Source: Planctomycetaceae bacterium
GTDB taxonomy: Bacteria; Planctomycetota; Planctomycetia; Pirellulales; Pirellulaceae
Length of the DNA stretch: 10,134 bases
NCBI GenBank assembly: GCA_003455945.1
Contig: DMPQ01000041.1
Location: forward strand, 1 to 10,134
Reading direction: 5' to 3'
Position 1 is the first letter of the stretch; every line of letters starts with the position of its first letter. Positions 1 to 6,873 of this stretch are shown piece after piece. A program made the translations under genes and the position numbers. The notes under the pieces are model-generated. The model was not told where the DNA came from. It made no database searches and was given only the letters and a program-made list of their open reading frames with translations.

Positions 1-17
1 GGGGACGACGCGGGCCC
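1..17 (+). repeat. 17-bp direct repeat, copy 1
   Basis: GGGGACGACGCGGGCCC is found here and again, exactly, at 144-160. An exact 17-mer twice within 160 bp is unlikely by chance even at high GC. The copy starts at the window edge, so the full unit may extend to the left. Function unknown; it could be part of a longer dispersed repeat family. Confidence 0.7.
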
Positions 18-50
18 ACGTTTAAGCGACGGTTACTGACCGACCCAACC

Positions 51-74
51 AGCCCGAAGCGAAGCGCCGGGATC
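51..74 (+). repeat. Planctomycete dispersed-repeat-like element (degenerate)
   Basis: The bases AGCCCGAAGCG at 51-61 are followed by an AAGCG-type core. They match the start of a short intergenic repeat I remember from planctomycete genomes (AGCCCGAAGCGCAAGCG, then AGGGA). A second, better match sits at 8429-8447. Both are intergenic. Assignment to the family rests on memory and on the shared 11-mer, and the rest is degenerate. Confidence 0.45.
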
Positions 75-143
75 TCCCCCGTCAGCGACATCGATCGAAC
101 CTGCCGGGCCGCAGGAACACCCGATATCGCACGGCCGCGCGTC

Positions 144-160
144 GGGGACGACGCGGGCCC
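144..160 (+). repeat. 17-bp direct repeat, copy 2
   Basis: Exact second copy of the word at 1-17, with a start-to-start distance of 143 bp. The copies diverge immediately after the 17 bases (ACG versus TCG). The perfect stem at 166-185 follows six bases later, so this copy and the hairpin may form one element. Confidence 0.7.
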
Positions 161-165
161 TCGCC

Positions 166-185
166 GGCGTCTCACCGAAGACGCC
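166..185. other. Perfect 7-bp hairpin
   Basis: The arms GGCGTCT (166-172) and AGACGCC (179-185) can pair perfectly around a 6-nt loop. There is no T-tract afterwards, so it is not a classic intrinsic terminator. It may end an upstream transcript or be part of the neighbouring repeat. Stems of this size also arise by chance in GC-rich DNA. Confidence 0.3.
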
Positions 186-236
186 AGTCCAAGCAGGTCG
201 GCGGCCGTTTTCCGATCGCGACCGGTCGAACGCGAA

Positions 237-263
237 TTGACCGCCCCCCTGCCGGTGTCTAGT
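237..263 (+). promoter_or_regulatory. Weak sigma-70-like promoter candidate for the DUF1559 unit
   Basis: TTGACC at 237-242 resembles a -35 box (5 of 6). TCTAGT at 258-263 resembles a -10 box (4 of 6). The spacing is 15 bp, shorter than the optimal 17. It would give a leader of about 55 nt before the ATG at 325. Planctomycete promoters are poorly defined, so this is only a candidate. Confidence 0.2.
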
Positions 264-324
264 CTGATCGGACCCAGTTGGTCGCTGGTCCTATCGTTCC
301 GCCTGTCGAAGGTCTGGTGCGACC

Positions 325-1311
325 ATGGCGTCGTCGGTTCGTCGCGGTTTCACGCTCGTGGAACTGCTGGTCGTGATCGCGATCATCGGGTTGCTCGTCG
401 CGCTGCTGCTCCCCGCAGTCCAGATGGCCCGCGAAGCGGCTCGCGCAACCACCTGCAAGAATCATCTCCGCCAGATCGCGCTCGGAACCGAGTTGTTCTA
501 CGACGCGAATCAGGCGTACCCTCCCGGCCGCATCGCCCCTCGCCCCTTGGATGTCGACGAACTCTCGTGCGGCGGCGCCGAGGCATCGTGGATGGTCCGC
601 ATCCTGCCGTTCGTCGAGCGAGGAGCGATCTACGACCGCTGGGATGTCGAAGGGAAGTGGTACGAACAGCCGCAGGAAGTGCTCCGCGACGTCGTGCCGT
701 TCTATCTGTGTCCGAGTCGCCGGAGTCCGGGGGACGCGCTCGGCATGCGGAACATCGGCGGCAACTCCGGAGGGACCTTGCCGTGCGGCTGCCCGATGCC
801 GCCGGTCGACGGCAGCGGCGCCGACGTGCTCGGCGCGCTCGGTGACTACGCCGGCAACCTCGGCGATCTCTCGCCAGGAGCGATGGGACTGCCGACCGAC
901 TTCTATCACGGCGGCAACGGCACCGGCATTCTGGTCGCCAGTCGCTCGCGCTGCATCGACGGTCGTCCGTCGTCGTGGATCGACCGGATCACGCACGCTC
1001 AGGTGTCGGACGGTCTCTCGAACACCTTCCTGATCGGCGAGAAGCACATCGCCCTTCGCAATCTGAAGCTCTTTCCCGAAGACAGCCCGATCTGGGACGG
1101 CGACCACTTCGCCGCCTCGATGCGCGTCGGCGGTCTCGGTCAGGGACTGGCGCGAGGCCCGTACGATCTGAACGCCGGGTTCCTCGCCTTCGGCAGCGCT
1201 CACCCGACCGTCGTCCATTTCGCGATGGGCGACGCCAGCGTGCGAGCGATCCGCCACGACATCGACAACCTGGTGCTCGGCAATCTGACGCATCGCGGGA
1301 ACGGCGAATGA
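325..1311 (+). CDS. DUF1559 protein with type IV pilin-like N-terminus
   Basis: This is a 328-aa member of the DUF1559 family (annotated in places as prepilin-type or SBP_bac_10), which is hugely expanded in planctomycetes. Residues 7-29 carry a prepilin cleavage and methylation signal: basic start, cleavage expected between Gly8 and Phe9, Glu13 as the +5 residue, then one hydrophobic helix. Family landmarks follow: REAAR and CKNHLRQIALG around 36-54, YLCPSRR at 127-133, DGLSNTFLIGEKH at 229-241, and a C-terminal AFGSAHP...GDASVRAI block at 288-309. Length is typical. The usual C-terminal H-X9-DG motif reads H-X9-DA (His293, Asp303, Ala304). The protein is probably anchored in the inner membrane with the rest extracytoplasmic; its biochemical role is unknown. 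The ATG at 325 is chosen because it gives a normal short pre-signal; AAGG at 309-312 is a weak ribosome site. Its stop overlaps the next start (ATGA, 1308-1311). Confidence 0.95.
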   Translation: MASSVRRGFTLVELLVVIAIIGLLVALLLPAVQMAREAARATTCKNHLRQIALGTELFYDANQAYPPGRIAPRPLDVDELSCGGAEASWMVRILPFVERGAIYDRWDVEGKWYEQPQEVLRDVVPFYLCPSRRSPGDALGMRNIGGNSGGTLPCGCPMPPVDGSGADVLGALGDYAGNLGDLSPGAMGLPTDFYHGGNGTGILVASRSRCIDGRPSSWIDRITHAQVSDGLSNTFLIGEKHIALRNLKLFPEDSPIWDGDHFAASMRVGGLGQGLARGPYDLNAGFLAFGSAHPTVVHFAMGDASVRAIRHDIDNLVLGNLTHRGNGE

Positions 1312-1763
1312 TCCACCGTGCGATGGCGAAGCCGCGAACGGTCGTCGCGTTGTTCCTGATGGCGGCCGTCATCTCGGCGCACCTCGGCTGCGGCGAGTCC
1401 GGGCCGCCGATGGTGAAGGTTTCGGGAGTCGTCCGGTTCGCCGACGGCACACCGCTCGACCATGGCATCATCCAGCTCCAGCAGATCGGCTCGCCGCTGA
1501 TGGCCAAAGGAGAGGTGGATCGGCAGGGGCGGTTTTCGCTGTCGACTCGTCAGGCCGGCGACGGCGTCGAGCCGGGGAAGTATCGCGCTGCCATCGTGCA
1601 GCTGATCCTGACCGACCTGTTGCCGCTCGACCAGCATCAGCACGTCAAGCGACTCGATCCGAAGTTCGCGTCGTTCGAGACGTCGGAACTGGAGTTCGAG
1701 TTCACGCTCGACGGCCCGACCGAGATCGTCATTCCGGTCACCGAAGCACCGGGAGGGGGCTGA
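1308..1763 (+). CDS. Small lipoprotein, carboxypeptidase-regulatory-like, partner of DUF1559 gene
   Basis: This 151-aa protein has a hydrophobic signal segment (about 10-27) ending in a lipobox-like AHLGC with Cys28, so it is probably lipidated. The -3 residue is His, which is unusual for a lipobox. The mature part is one beta-sandwich of the type often placed next to DUF1559 genes in planctomycetes: VKVSGVVRFADGTPL (37-50), a GEVDRQGRFSLST strand pair (68-80), VEPGKYRAAI (87-96), then LDPKFASFETSELEFEF (116-132) and a final TEIVIPV strand. Function is unknown; such domains are usually protein- or glycan-contact modules. The ATG at 1308 overlaps the DUF1559 stop as ATGA with GGGA at 1297-1300, suggesting translational coupling; the in-frame ATG at 1323 is the alternative and also keeps the signal. 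Confidence 0.88.
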   Translation: MIHRAMAKPRTVVALFLMAAVISAHLGCGESGPPMVKVSGVVRFADGTPLDHGIIQLQQIGSPLMAKGEVDRQGRFSLSTRQAGDGVEPGKYRAAIVQLILTDLLPLDQHQHVKRLDPKFASFETSELEFEFTLDGPTEIVIPVTEAPGGG

Positions 1764-1777
1764 GCGTTCGAACCGAT

Positions 1778-1792
1778 CGCCCGCGACGGGCG
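1778..1792 (+). terminator. Possible terminator hairpin after the lipoprotein gene
   Basis: CGCCCG (1778-1783) and CGGGCG (1787-1792) form a perfect 6-bp GC stem with a 3-nt loop, starting 15 bases after the lipoprotein stop. No T-run follows, so factor-independent termination is not shown. The remainder of the gap up to 1952 shows nothing I can name; AAGGTGA at 1937-1943 is the ribosome site of the next gene. Confidence 0.3.
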
Positions 1793-1952
1793 TAGGTGAC
1801 CCGCGGCGACTCGCCGAATCTTCGCGCCCTGTTCGCGAAATGCCGATCGAGACGAAAGTGGGATCGACTAGGATCGAAAGCAAGCGGACGACGGCGAGCG
1901 ACCGGAAGAGTCAGTTTCACGACACGACCGAACCCGAAGGTGACGCGACGCG

Positions 1953-2471
1953 ATGATCGACCTGCGACGAGTGCTGATCGGTGCCGTGATGATCGGGCAG
2001 TTGCTGCTCGGTCTCGGCAGCGATCTTGCGCACCGCTGCATCGATCCGAGCTGTGCCGACGGGAACTGCATCGCGGGAGGTTGCGAGACCGCGTGCGGCG
2101 GCTCGCATGTCGCGCACGACGCCGCGGGATCCGATTCCGATTCGCATCGGCACGCCGCGGCGCATGCCTGTTCGTCGCACCGAACTGTCGGTCGTTCGGA
2201 ATCGGCCGCTGCGGATCACGACGCCTCTGCTTCCACTCGTGCGGACCGGTCGCGGCGCGAGCGTCCCGAAGCGGGATGGACCGCGACGCATGATGTCGAC
2301 GGCTGTGCCCTCTGTCGCCAGCTGACTCGTCCCGCCTTCCAGACGCCGGCGTCGATCGTCGCGGCCGGTTCCGATCCGGTCATCGCGAGGCTGATCGAGC
2401 CGCGCGGACGACTGGCGATTCACCGTTCGCTCGGCCATGACGGACGCGGCCCTCCCGCGGACCTTCTCTGA
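1953..2471 (+). CDS. Small exported Cys/His-rich protein, function unknown
   Basis: I do not recognise a named family. The 172-aa product begins with a short basic stretch and a hydrophobic segment (about 6-24), giving a plausible signal peptide ending near Ala26. The mature part holds eight cysteines (29, 34, 39, 44, 48, 73, 118, 121) and about ten histidines, with five Cys in the first 25 mature residues. His113 plus DGCALCRQL (116-124) resembles a short H...C-x-x-C stretch seen in small planctomycete and DUF2946-like secreted proteins; that link is from memory and weak. Middle residues 55-108 are Ser/His/Asp/Arg-rich and probably disordered. Start evidence is good: AAGGTGA at 1937-1943 lies nine bases before the ATG. 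Metal or redox binding is a reasonable guess given the permease and His-rich lipoprotein downstream. The last 20-30 residues look like low-constraint sequence. Confidence 0.65.
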   Translation: MIDLRRVLIGAVMIGQLLLGLGSDLAHRCIDPSCADGNCIAGGCETACGGSHVAHDAAGSDSDSHRHAAAHACSSHRTVGRSESAAADHDASASTRADRSRRERPEAGWTATHDVDGCALCRQLTRPAFQTPASIVAAGSDPVIARLIEPRGRLAIHRSLGHDGRGPPADLL

Positions 2472-2489
2472 TCGGGATTCGTTTCCCGA
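2472..2489 (+). other. Hairpin immediately after the stop codon of the Cys/His-rich gene
   Basis: TCGGGA (2472-2477) pairs perfectly with TCCCGA (2484-2489) around a 6-nt loop, and the first base of the stem directly follows the TGA at 2469-2471. No T-tract follows, so it is not a standard terminator. It could stabilise the 3' end or attenuate read-through into the DUF58 operon; chance is possible. The remaining gap to 2688 has no clear promoter, only several CGATCG words. Confidence 0.3.
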
Positions 2490-2688
2490 GGCCCCGAGCG
2501 CGGCGCTGCGCGACCTGACCGTCGCCGCAGCGACCGAACCGATCGCGACGATCGCGTCGCGGTCCCTCGTCGCTCGCGATCCGATTCCGATCTCCGCCCC
2601 GGTCGCTCGATCGACAGCCGCTTGCGGCGGATCGTCGGAGCGGCCTTCGAGACCGTTCGTTCGATCGTCTCCACGGGCCGAGGGTTCC

Positions 2689-4107
2689 ATGTCCCTGTCG
2701 ATCACTCCCCAGGCATCCGCCGCGGGCGCCGCGGCATCATCGCCGCACGAGACCGGATCGTCGTTCGATCGAGTCGCCATGGCAGGCCGCGCGACGCGCG
2801 GGTTCGGCCGCCTGCTCGCCGCCGCGAACCACGACTTCTGTCCCCAGCTCAACCGCTACGTCTATTGGCTCAAGCGGCCGGTCGGCTGGCTCGCCGGAGC
2901 GATGTTCGCATCGAGCTTGCTGGCGCTCTTCGTCAGCCCCGATTGCTGGGCGCTCGTCGCCGCCTTTGCGGTCGTGCTCGCGCTCGGACTCGCCTGGCCC
3001 TCGATCTCGATCCGTGCGGTCTCGGTCGAATGGCAGGTGCCGAGCGGACCGCAGGTCGAAGGGAGCGAGATCGAGATCCGCTTGAGCGTGCGCAATCGGG
3101 CCTGGTGGCCGATTCACGGATTGGCGATCGAGTTCGATCGACCGCTCGACTCGCTCGTCGACGCGAAGCACCCGGAGCGGACCTGGCGGGGATTGGCGCT
3201 CGATCGGTGCGCGGCACTTACCGAATCGACCTTCACGTTCAAGGTCCGAGGGTTGCGACGAGGCAGCTTTCCGGCCACGACGCCTTCGATCGCCTGCGGA
3301 TTCCCGTTCGGTCTGCGGATCGCTCGTCGGCCGATCGATCGCCACGATGCCGTGACGATCCGCCCCTGGTCCACCTCGTTCGTCGGAACCCCTCGCTCGC
3401 GCACCGGTTCGGCGGCTGGCGCCGCAGAGAGCGAGACGCGGACCGGACGAGTCGGCGAGGTGACCGGCGTGCGCGAGTGGGTCGCGCAGGATCCGTTTCG
3501 CGAGATCGATTGGGTCCAGACCTCGCGCCGCGATCGACTGATGGTCCGCGATCGAAGCGCCAGTGTTCGCCCGACCGTTCGTCTGGTGCTGCTCGGTCGG
3601 CGCGACGAAGCGAATGTCCGGATCGCGGCGGGCAGCCGCGCGGTCGACGACGTCGCTCGAATCGATGCCGAAGCGCGTGAGGACGACGAGACGCTTCGCT
3701 GGCTCGCCTCGGTCGCGCGAACGCTCGTTCGTGAGGGATGGGACGTGCGTCTGCCGGAAGGGGATCGCTGGACGACGATCGGCACCGAGCGAGGCCTCGA
3801 TCGCTGGCTCGATCGGATCGCCTCGCTCGACGTCGATCGCCTGACCAGCAGCGTCGATCGGGGCTTGGCTGCGGGAGGCTGCGAGACCTGGGTCTTCGTC
3901 CGACCGGGCTTCGCGAGCGCTCCGCGCGTCGCCGCCACCGCCGCATCGTTCCGACGTCTGCTGTTGCCGAGAGCCGAGGAGGAGTCGGGGAGCCAGCGGA
4001 TCGGGAATACGGACGACACCGGAGCGTTCGACTTCGATCGACTTCGCGACCGTTTCGCTCGTCGCTGGCAGGCCTGGTGCGAGGAGCGTCAGCGTGTCAT
4101 CGCCTGA
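2689..4107 (+). CDS. DUF58 domain membrane protein
   Basis: This 472-aa protein belongs to the DUF58 family, the usual partner of MoxR ATPases. After a poorly ordered Ser/Ala-rich start come two membrane helices (about 65-83 and 86-104), then an extracytoplasmic-type beta domain (about 105-225), then the DUF58 signature VREWVAQDPFREIDWVQTSR at 261-280, continuing to RLMVRD (283-288). The following block (298-358) is the vWA-like part, with TLRWLASVARTLVREGWDV at 335-353. The Asp expected near the strand end is Gly303 (LVLLGRR), so a metal-ion site is unlikely. The start at 2689 is chosen for GAGGG at 2680-2684; an upstream in-frame ATG at 2437 would add 84 Ser/Arg-rich residues, overlap the previous gene and has no ribosome site. 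The 3' end overlaps the next gene by 14 bp. Likely role: scaffold between MoxR and envelope clients. Confidence 0.9.
   Translation: MSLSITPQASAAGAAASSPHETGSSFDRVAMAGRATRGFGRLLAAANHDFCPQLNRYVYWLKRPVGWLAGAMFASSLLALFVSPDCWALVAAFAVVLALGLAWPSISIRAVSVEWQVPSGPQVEGSEIEIRLSVRNRAWWPIHGLAIEFDRPLDSLVDAKHPERTWRGLALDRCAALTESTFTFKVRGLRRGSFPATTPSIACGFPFGLRIARRPIDRHDAVTIRPWSTSFVGTPRSRTGSAAGAAESETRTGRVGEVTGVREWVAQDPFREIDWVQTSRRDRLMVRDRSASVRPTVRLVLLGRRDEANVRIAAGSRAVDDVARIDAEAREDDETLRWLASVARTLVREGWDVRLPEGDRWTTIGTERGLDRWLDRIASLDVDRLTSSVDRGLAAGGCETWVFVRPGFASAPRVAATAASFRRLLLPRAEEESGSQRIGNTDDTGAFDFDRLRDRFARRWQAWCEERQRVIA
4081..4086 (+). promoter_or_regulatory. Ribosome binding site that fixes a GTG start
   Basis: GAGGAG lies seven bases before the GTG at 4094, inside the end of the DUF58 gene. 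It supports the GTG start of the transglutaminase-like gene and translational coupling across the 14-bp overlap. Confidence 0.75.
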
Positions 4108-6814
4108 CGGGAAACCTGCGAACCGATCGGGAAGCGAGCGGTGGAGAGCGCGTCGCGCGTCGGTCGATGCGACCAGCCGATCGGCCGCGGGGAGCGGTCC
4201 GTTTCTGCTTGCGCTGATTGCGGCCGGCGCCCTCTTCGGCGTCAGGATGGGAGCGGCGTGGAGTCCGGCGCTGACGCTGGCGGAAGCCGGCGTCATGCTC
4301 GTCGCGCTCCTGCTCTTTCGTCGTTACGAGCCGGCGCTGTCGGCGCGGTTCGGCGCGAACCGAACGATGCTCGCCGCGATGGGGATCGCCGCCGTCGGAT
4401 CCTGGATCGCGACGACCGCCGCGGAGCGTCTGACCGGCCAAGGGGAAGCGTTCGAGCTGCTGATGCTGACCTGGATGCAGCAGATCGTCCTCGTCGCTGC
4501 TGCCGTCCGCTCGAACCGGCTGACGCCGGAGCGGTCGGTGCTCGGAAGCGGCTTTCTGATCGTCTTCGTCACCGCCGCCGCCTCGGACCGGCGGATCATC
4601 GCGCTGACGCTGCTGTACGTGGTCCTTGCCGTCGGCTGGCTGATGGGAGAGTACTGGCGCCGCATTGCGCCGGGATTGGCCGCCGATCGAGTCGATCGAC
4701 GACCGCCGCGACGCTTGGCGATCCTGGCGCTGCTGATCGCGCTGCTGCCGCTGTTCTGGTGGGCCGCGCCGAGATCGGTCTGGTCCACGCTGCACGGTTT
4801 CATGCCGACCTCGGGAGGCGACCGCTGGGGAGACGATGCGGCTCGTGGAGGGGTCGGGAACGGCGATCTGCTGGTCGGGGCGCGCGAGTCGGCCTCGACG
4901 TTCGGTCCGGTCGACACCGACGTCTTTCTCGAGTCGACCGAACCGAGTCTGTACGACATGTTCAGCGATCTCTACGGCAAGCCGAAACCGCCGAAGCGGA
5001 ACGAACGCGCCGTCGCGATCAATCCCGAAGCGTTTCAGGAGAACCACCGCAAGCTGCCGTCCAGCAGCGAGGCGGGGCAGGGCTTCTCGACCGCACGCAC
5101 CGGTCGACGCCCCGAAAAGCCGCTCGAATCGGATGATCCGCGAGACATTCTGCAGGTGGTCGGCGACGTGCCGATCCACCTGGCGCTCGAACGCTTCGAT
5201 CGTTTCGACGGAACCGAATGGCGGCATGCCGAACGTGACTCGTCGCTTCCGGCGCCGACCGCCCAGCAAGTCGGTCCGCTCGCGACGACCTGGTTCCGCG
5301 GCACCGATTTCCGGACGCCGAACTGGCTCGTCCCGGGGCGCTCCCACGGCCTGAGAATCTTCCGTCTCGGTTCGCCCCGACTGCCGATGCCTCCGCATCC
5401 GCAAGGGTGGCACATCGACAAGGTCGATCGCCCCGACTTCTACGCGACGACCGATGACGGGCAATGGAGTCTGGCGGGGCGCGAGACGATTCCGCCGGCC
5501 ACCGTCGTCGATCTCGTATCGGGAGGGCATCGTCCGACGATGCTCGCTTCGACGAGCTTCGCTCTCCGCGCGTCGCGACCGCCGTCGACCGATCCGTTCG
5601 CGACCGACGCCGATCGGCCGAACGACGACGCGCCAGGCGACGTCGCGCCGACCGATGACGTGCCGGCCGAAGGCGACGCTTCGGATGAGCTCGCATCGTT
5701 CGACCGACCGATTCCTGCGGAGATCGCCCAACTGGCTCGGCACTGGACGTCAGGGCACGAACCGGGATGGTCGCAGATCAGCGCGCTCGTCGAACGGCTG
5801 CGCGGCGAAGGGACGCTCGATCCGGCGGTCGTCGTTCCGGATGACGCGGACGATTCGGTGCTCTGGTTCCTCGAGTCGCGTCGCGGTCCCGACTTTCTCT
5901 TCGCGTCGGCCGCCGTGCAGCTGCTGCGAGCGCTGGAGTACGACGCGCGCCTGGTGACCGGCTTCTACGCCGATCCGAAGCGGTACGATCGCCGAGCGGG
6001 GACGACGGCGATTCGAGCCGACGACGTGCATGTCTGGTGCGAGGTGCGGACCGCGAGCGGCGAATGGGTGCCGCTCGAACCGACTCCCGGCTACGTCGAC
6101 ACGGCGGTCGCGTACACGTGGGGAGATCGTCTTCGCTTGGCCGCCCTGGCCCTGATTGGTTTCATCGTCCGCTGGTGGCCCGCCGCGATTCTGGTCCCGC
6201 CGATCGGATTCGTCGCGTGGCGATCGCGGTATCGGTTTCTGGATCGTTGGGCGAAGCTCGCGGCACGAGGGGGAATGTACGGCGTGGACGCTCGCCTGGC
6301 GGACCGAGCACTCCGGCTGCTCGAGCGCCGAGCCGTTGCGGCGGACGAGCGGCGACCGGTCGGTGCGCCGCCGATCCGTTGGCATCGCGACCGTTGCCGA
6401 CGTCTCGAATCGCTCGCCAGGCGATCGATCGATCCCTCGCACGCATCGTGTTCGACGGAGACTCCCCGGTCGATCGCCGACGCCGCTGGCTGGGACGCGT
6501 TGCAGCGGGCGCTCTATCGCCGCGAGACTCGACCGAGCGACGACGAATCGGCGGCGCTGCGAGTCCTGATCCGACAGGTGATCGCTCTTCCCCGTCGACG
6601 ATCGACCGACGGGAACGACGAAGCGCGAGATCGCGAGACGTCGCGGCCTTCGTCCACGAACGAACGGGACTCCTCACCGTCCGATCTCGCGTCACCGGCA
6701 CCGGCCGAGACGAAAACCGCGGCCGTCGACGCACCGCCGACGACGCATCGACATCTGGTTCCGACCTTCTCTTCGTCCGCCGTCCTGTCCCCTCCGGAGC
6801 GACCGGTCGCATGA
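4094..6814 (+). CDS. Membrane-anchored transglutaminase-like protein (TgpA/DUF3488-like), catalytic Cys absent
   Basis: The 906-aa product has the TgpA layout: about seven N-terminal membrane helices (36-54, 59-76, 91-110, 120-139, 148-164, 168-186, 208-225), a large extracytoplasmic region (226-679), one or two closing helices (680-712) and a cytoplasmic Arg/Ser-rich tail (713-906). The transglutaminase core is at about 585-668. Where active enzymes have G-x-C-x-x-F-A this protein reads G-P-D-F-L-F-A (598-604), with Asp600 replacing the nucleophile. The His is present in DDVHVWCEV (His646), and the third triad residue is Glu662 in EWVPLEPTPGY rather than Asp. I therefore expect no classical transglutaminase activity. 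The stretch SLYDMFSDLYGKP (around 285-297) and the Cys-less core resemble planctomycete homologues I remember, so this may be a clade feature rather than decay. Acidic insert at about 505-545. GTG start backed by GAGGAG at 4081-4086; overlaps DUF58 by 14 bp. Confidence 0.9.
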   Translation: MSSPDGKPANRSGSERWRARRASVDATSRSAAGSGPFLLALIAAGALFGVRMGAAWSPALTLAEAGVMLVALLLFRRYEPALSARFGANRTMLAAMGIAAVGSWIATTAAERLTGQGEAFELLMLTWMQQIVLVAAAVRSNRLTPERSVLGSGFLIVFVTAAASDRRIIALTLLYVVLAVGWLMGEYWRRIAPGLAADRVDRRPPRRLAILALLIALLPLFWWAAPRSVWSTLHGFMPTSGGDRWGDDAARGGVGNGDLLVGARESASTFGPVDTDVFLESTEPSLYDMFSDLYGKPKPPKRNERAVAINPEAFQENHRKLPSSSEAGQGFSTARTGRRPEKPLESDDPRDILQVVGDVPIHLALERFDRFDGTEWRHAERDSSLPAPTAQQVGPLATTWFRGTDFRTPNWLVPGRSHGLRIFRLGSPRLPMPPHPQGWHIDKVDRPDFYATTDDGQWSLAGRETIPPATVVDLVSGGHRPTMLASTSFALRASRPPSTDPFATDADRPNDDAPGDVAPTDDVPAEGDASDELASFDRPIPAEIAQLARHWTSGHEPGWSQISALVERLRGEGTLDPAVVVPDDADDSVLWFLESRRGPDFLFASAAVQLLRALEYDARLVTGFYADPKRYDRRAGTTAIRADDVHVWCEVRTASGEWVPLEPTPGYVDTAVAYTWGDRLRLAALALIGFIVRWWPAAILVPPIGFVAWRSRYRFLDRWAKLAARGGMYGVDARLADRALRLLERRAVAADERRPVGAPPIRWHRDRCRRLESLARRSIDPSHASCSTETPRSIADAAGWDALQRALYRRETRPSDDESAALRVLIRQVIALPRRRSTDGNDEARDRETSRPSSTNERDSSPSDLASPAPAETKTAAVDAPPTTHRHLVPTFSSSAVLSPPERPVA

Positions 6815-6873
6815 TCCGTTTCGCTCTGCCGCTTGCTGCCGCTCCACTCCTTCCGCGGAACGCCTTTCGATGA
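6811..6873 (+). CDS. Possible 20-codon bridging ORF between the transglutaminase-like and MoxR genes
   Basis: An ATG at 6811 overlaps the upstream stop as ATGA (6811-6814). The frame runs 20 codons (M-I-R-F-A-L-P-L... to ...R-N-A-F-R) and its TGA at 6871-6873 overlaps the MoxR ATG at 6870, again as ATGA. CGGAG at 6795-6799 is a fair ribosome site 11 bases before. The peptide is hydrophobic with basic ends. It may be a real small protein, or only a device for carrying ribosomes across a 55-bp gap; MoxR's own site (GCGGAA, 6855-6860) is weak. A chance arrangement cannot be excluded. Confidence 0.25.
   Translation: MIRFALPLAAAPLLPRNAFR

Larger units (their letters stand above)
1..324. other. 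Non-coding leader region upstream of the DUF1559 gene
   Basis: I see no convincing gene in this 324-bp stretch. It holds two exact copies of a 17-bp word (1-17 and 144-160), an element resembling a planctomycete dispersed repeat (51-74), a small hairpin (100-115; 5-bp stem CCTGC/GCAGG), a 7-bp perfect stem at 166-185 and a weak promoter candidate around 237-263. Whatever gene lies to the left is outside the window. The open frames through here on either strand are shadows created by high GC and scarce stop codons. Confidence 0.7.

Noticed and set aside
1..160. CRISPR array or tandem repeat block
   Set aside because: Only two copies of a 17-bp word with 126 bases between them, and no cas-like gene in the window.
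237..1293. Overlapping frames in the DUF1559 region on both strands (237-845 plus, 551-1033 plus, 259-1293 minus)
   Set aside because: Arg-rich shadow translations of a gene with clear family motifs throughout.
975..1307. Upstream extension of the small lipoprotein frame into the DUF1559 gene
   Set aside because: It would hide the signal peptide behind more than 100 Arg-rich residues; the ATGA overlap at 1308 fits better.
325..1311. Reading the first gene as a true type IV pilin or type II secretion pseudopilin
   Set aside because: Only the N-terminal signal is pilin-like; the body matches DUF1559, and no pilus or secretion genes are nearby.
1861..1952. TAGGAT at 1869-1874 as a -10 box for the Cys/His-rich gene
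   Set aside because: There is no acceptable -35 hexamer at a suitable distance, so the match is not above chance.
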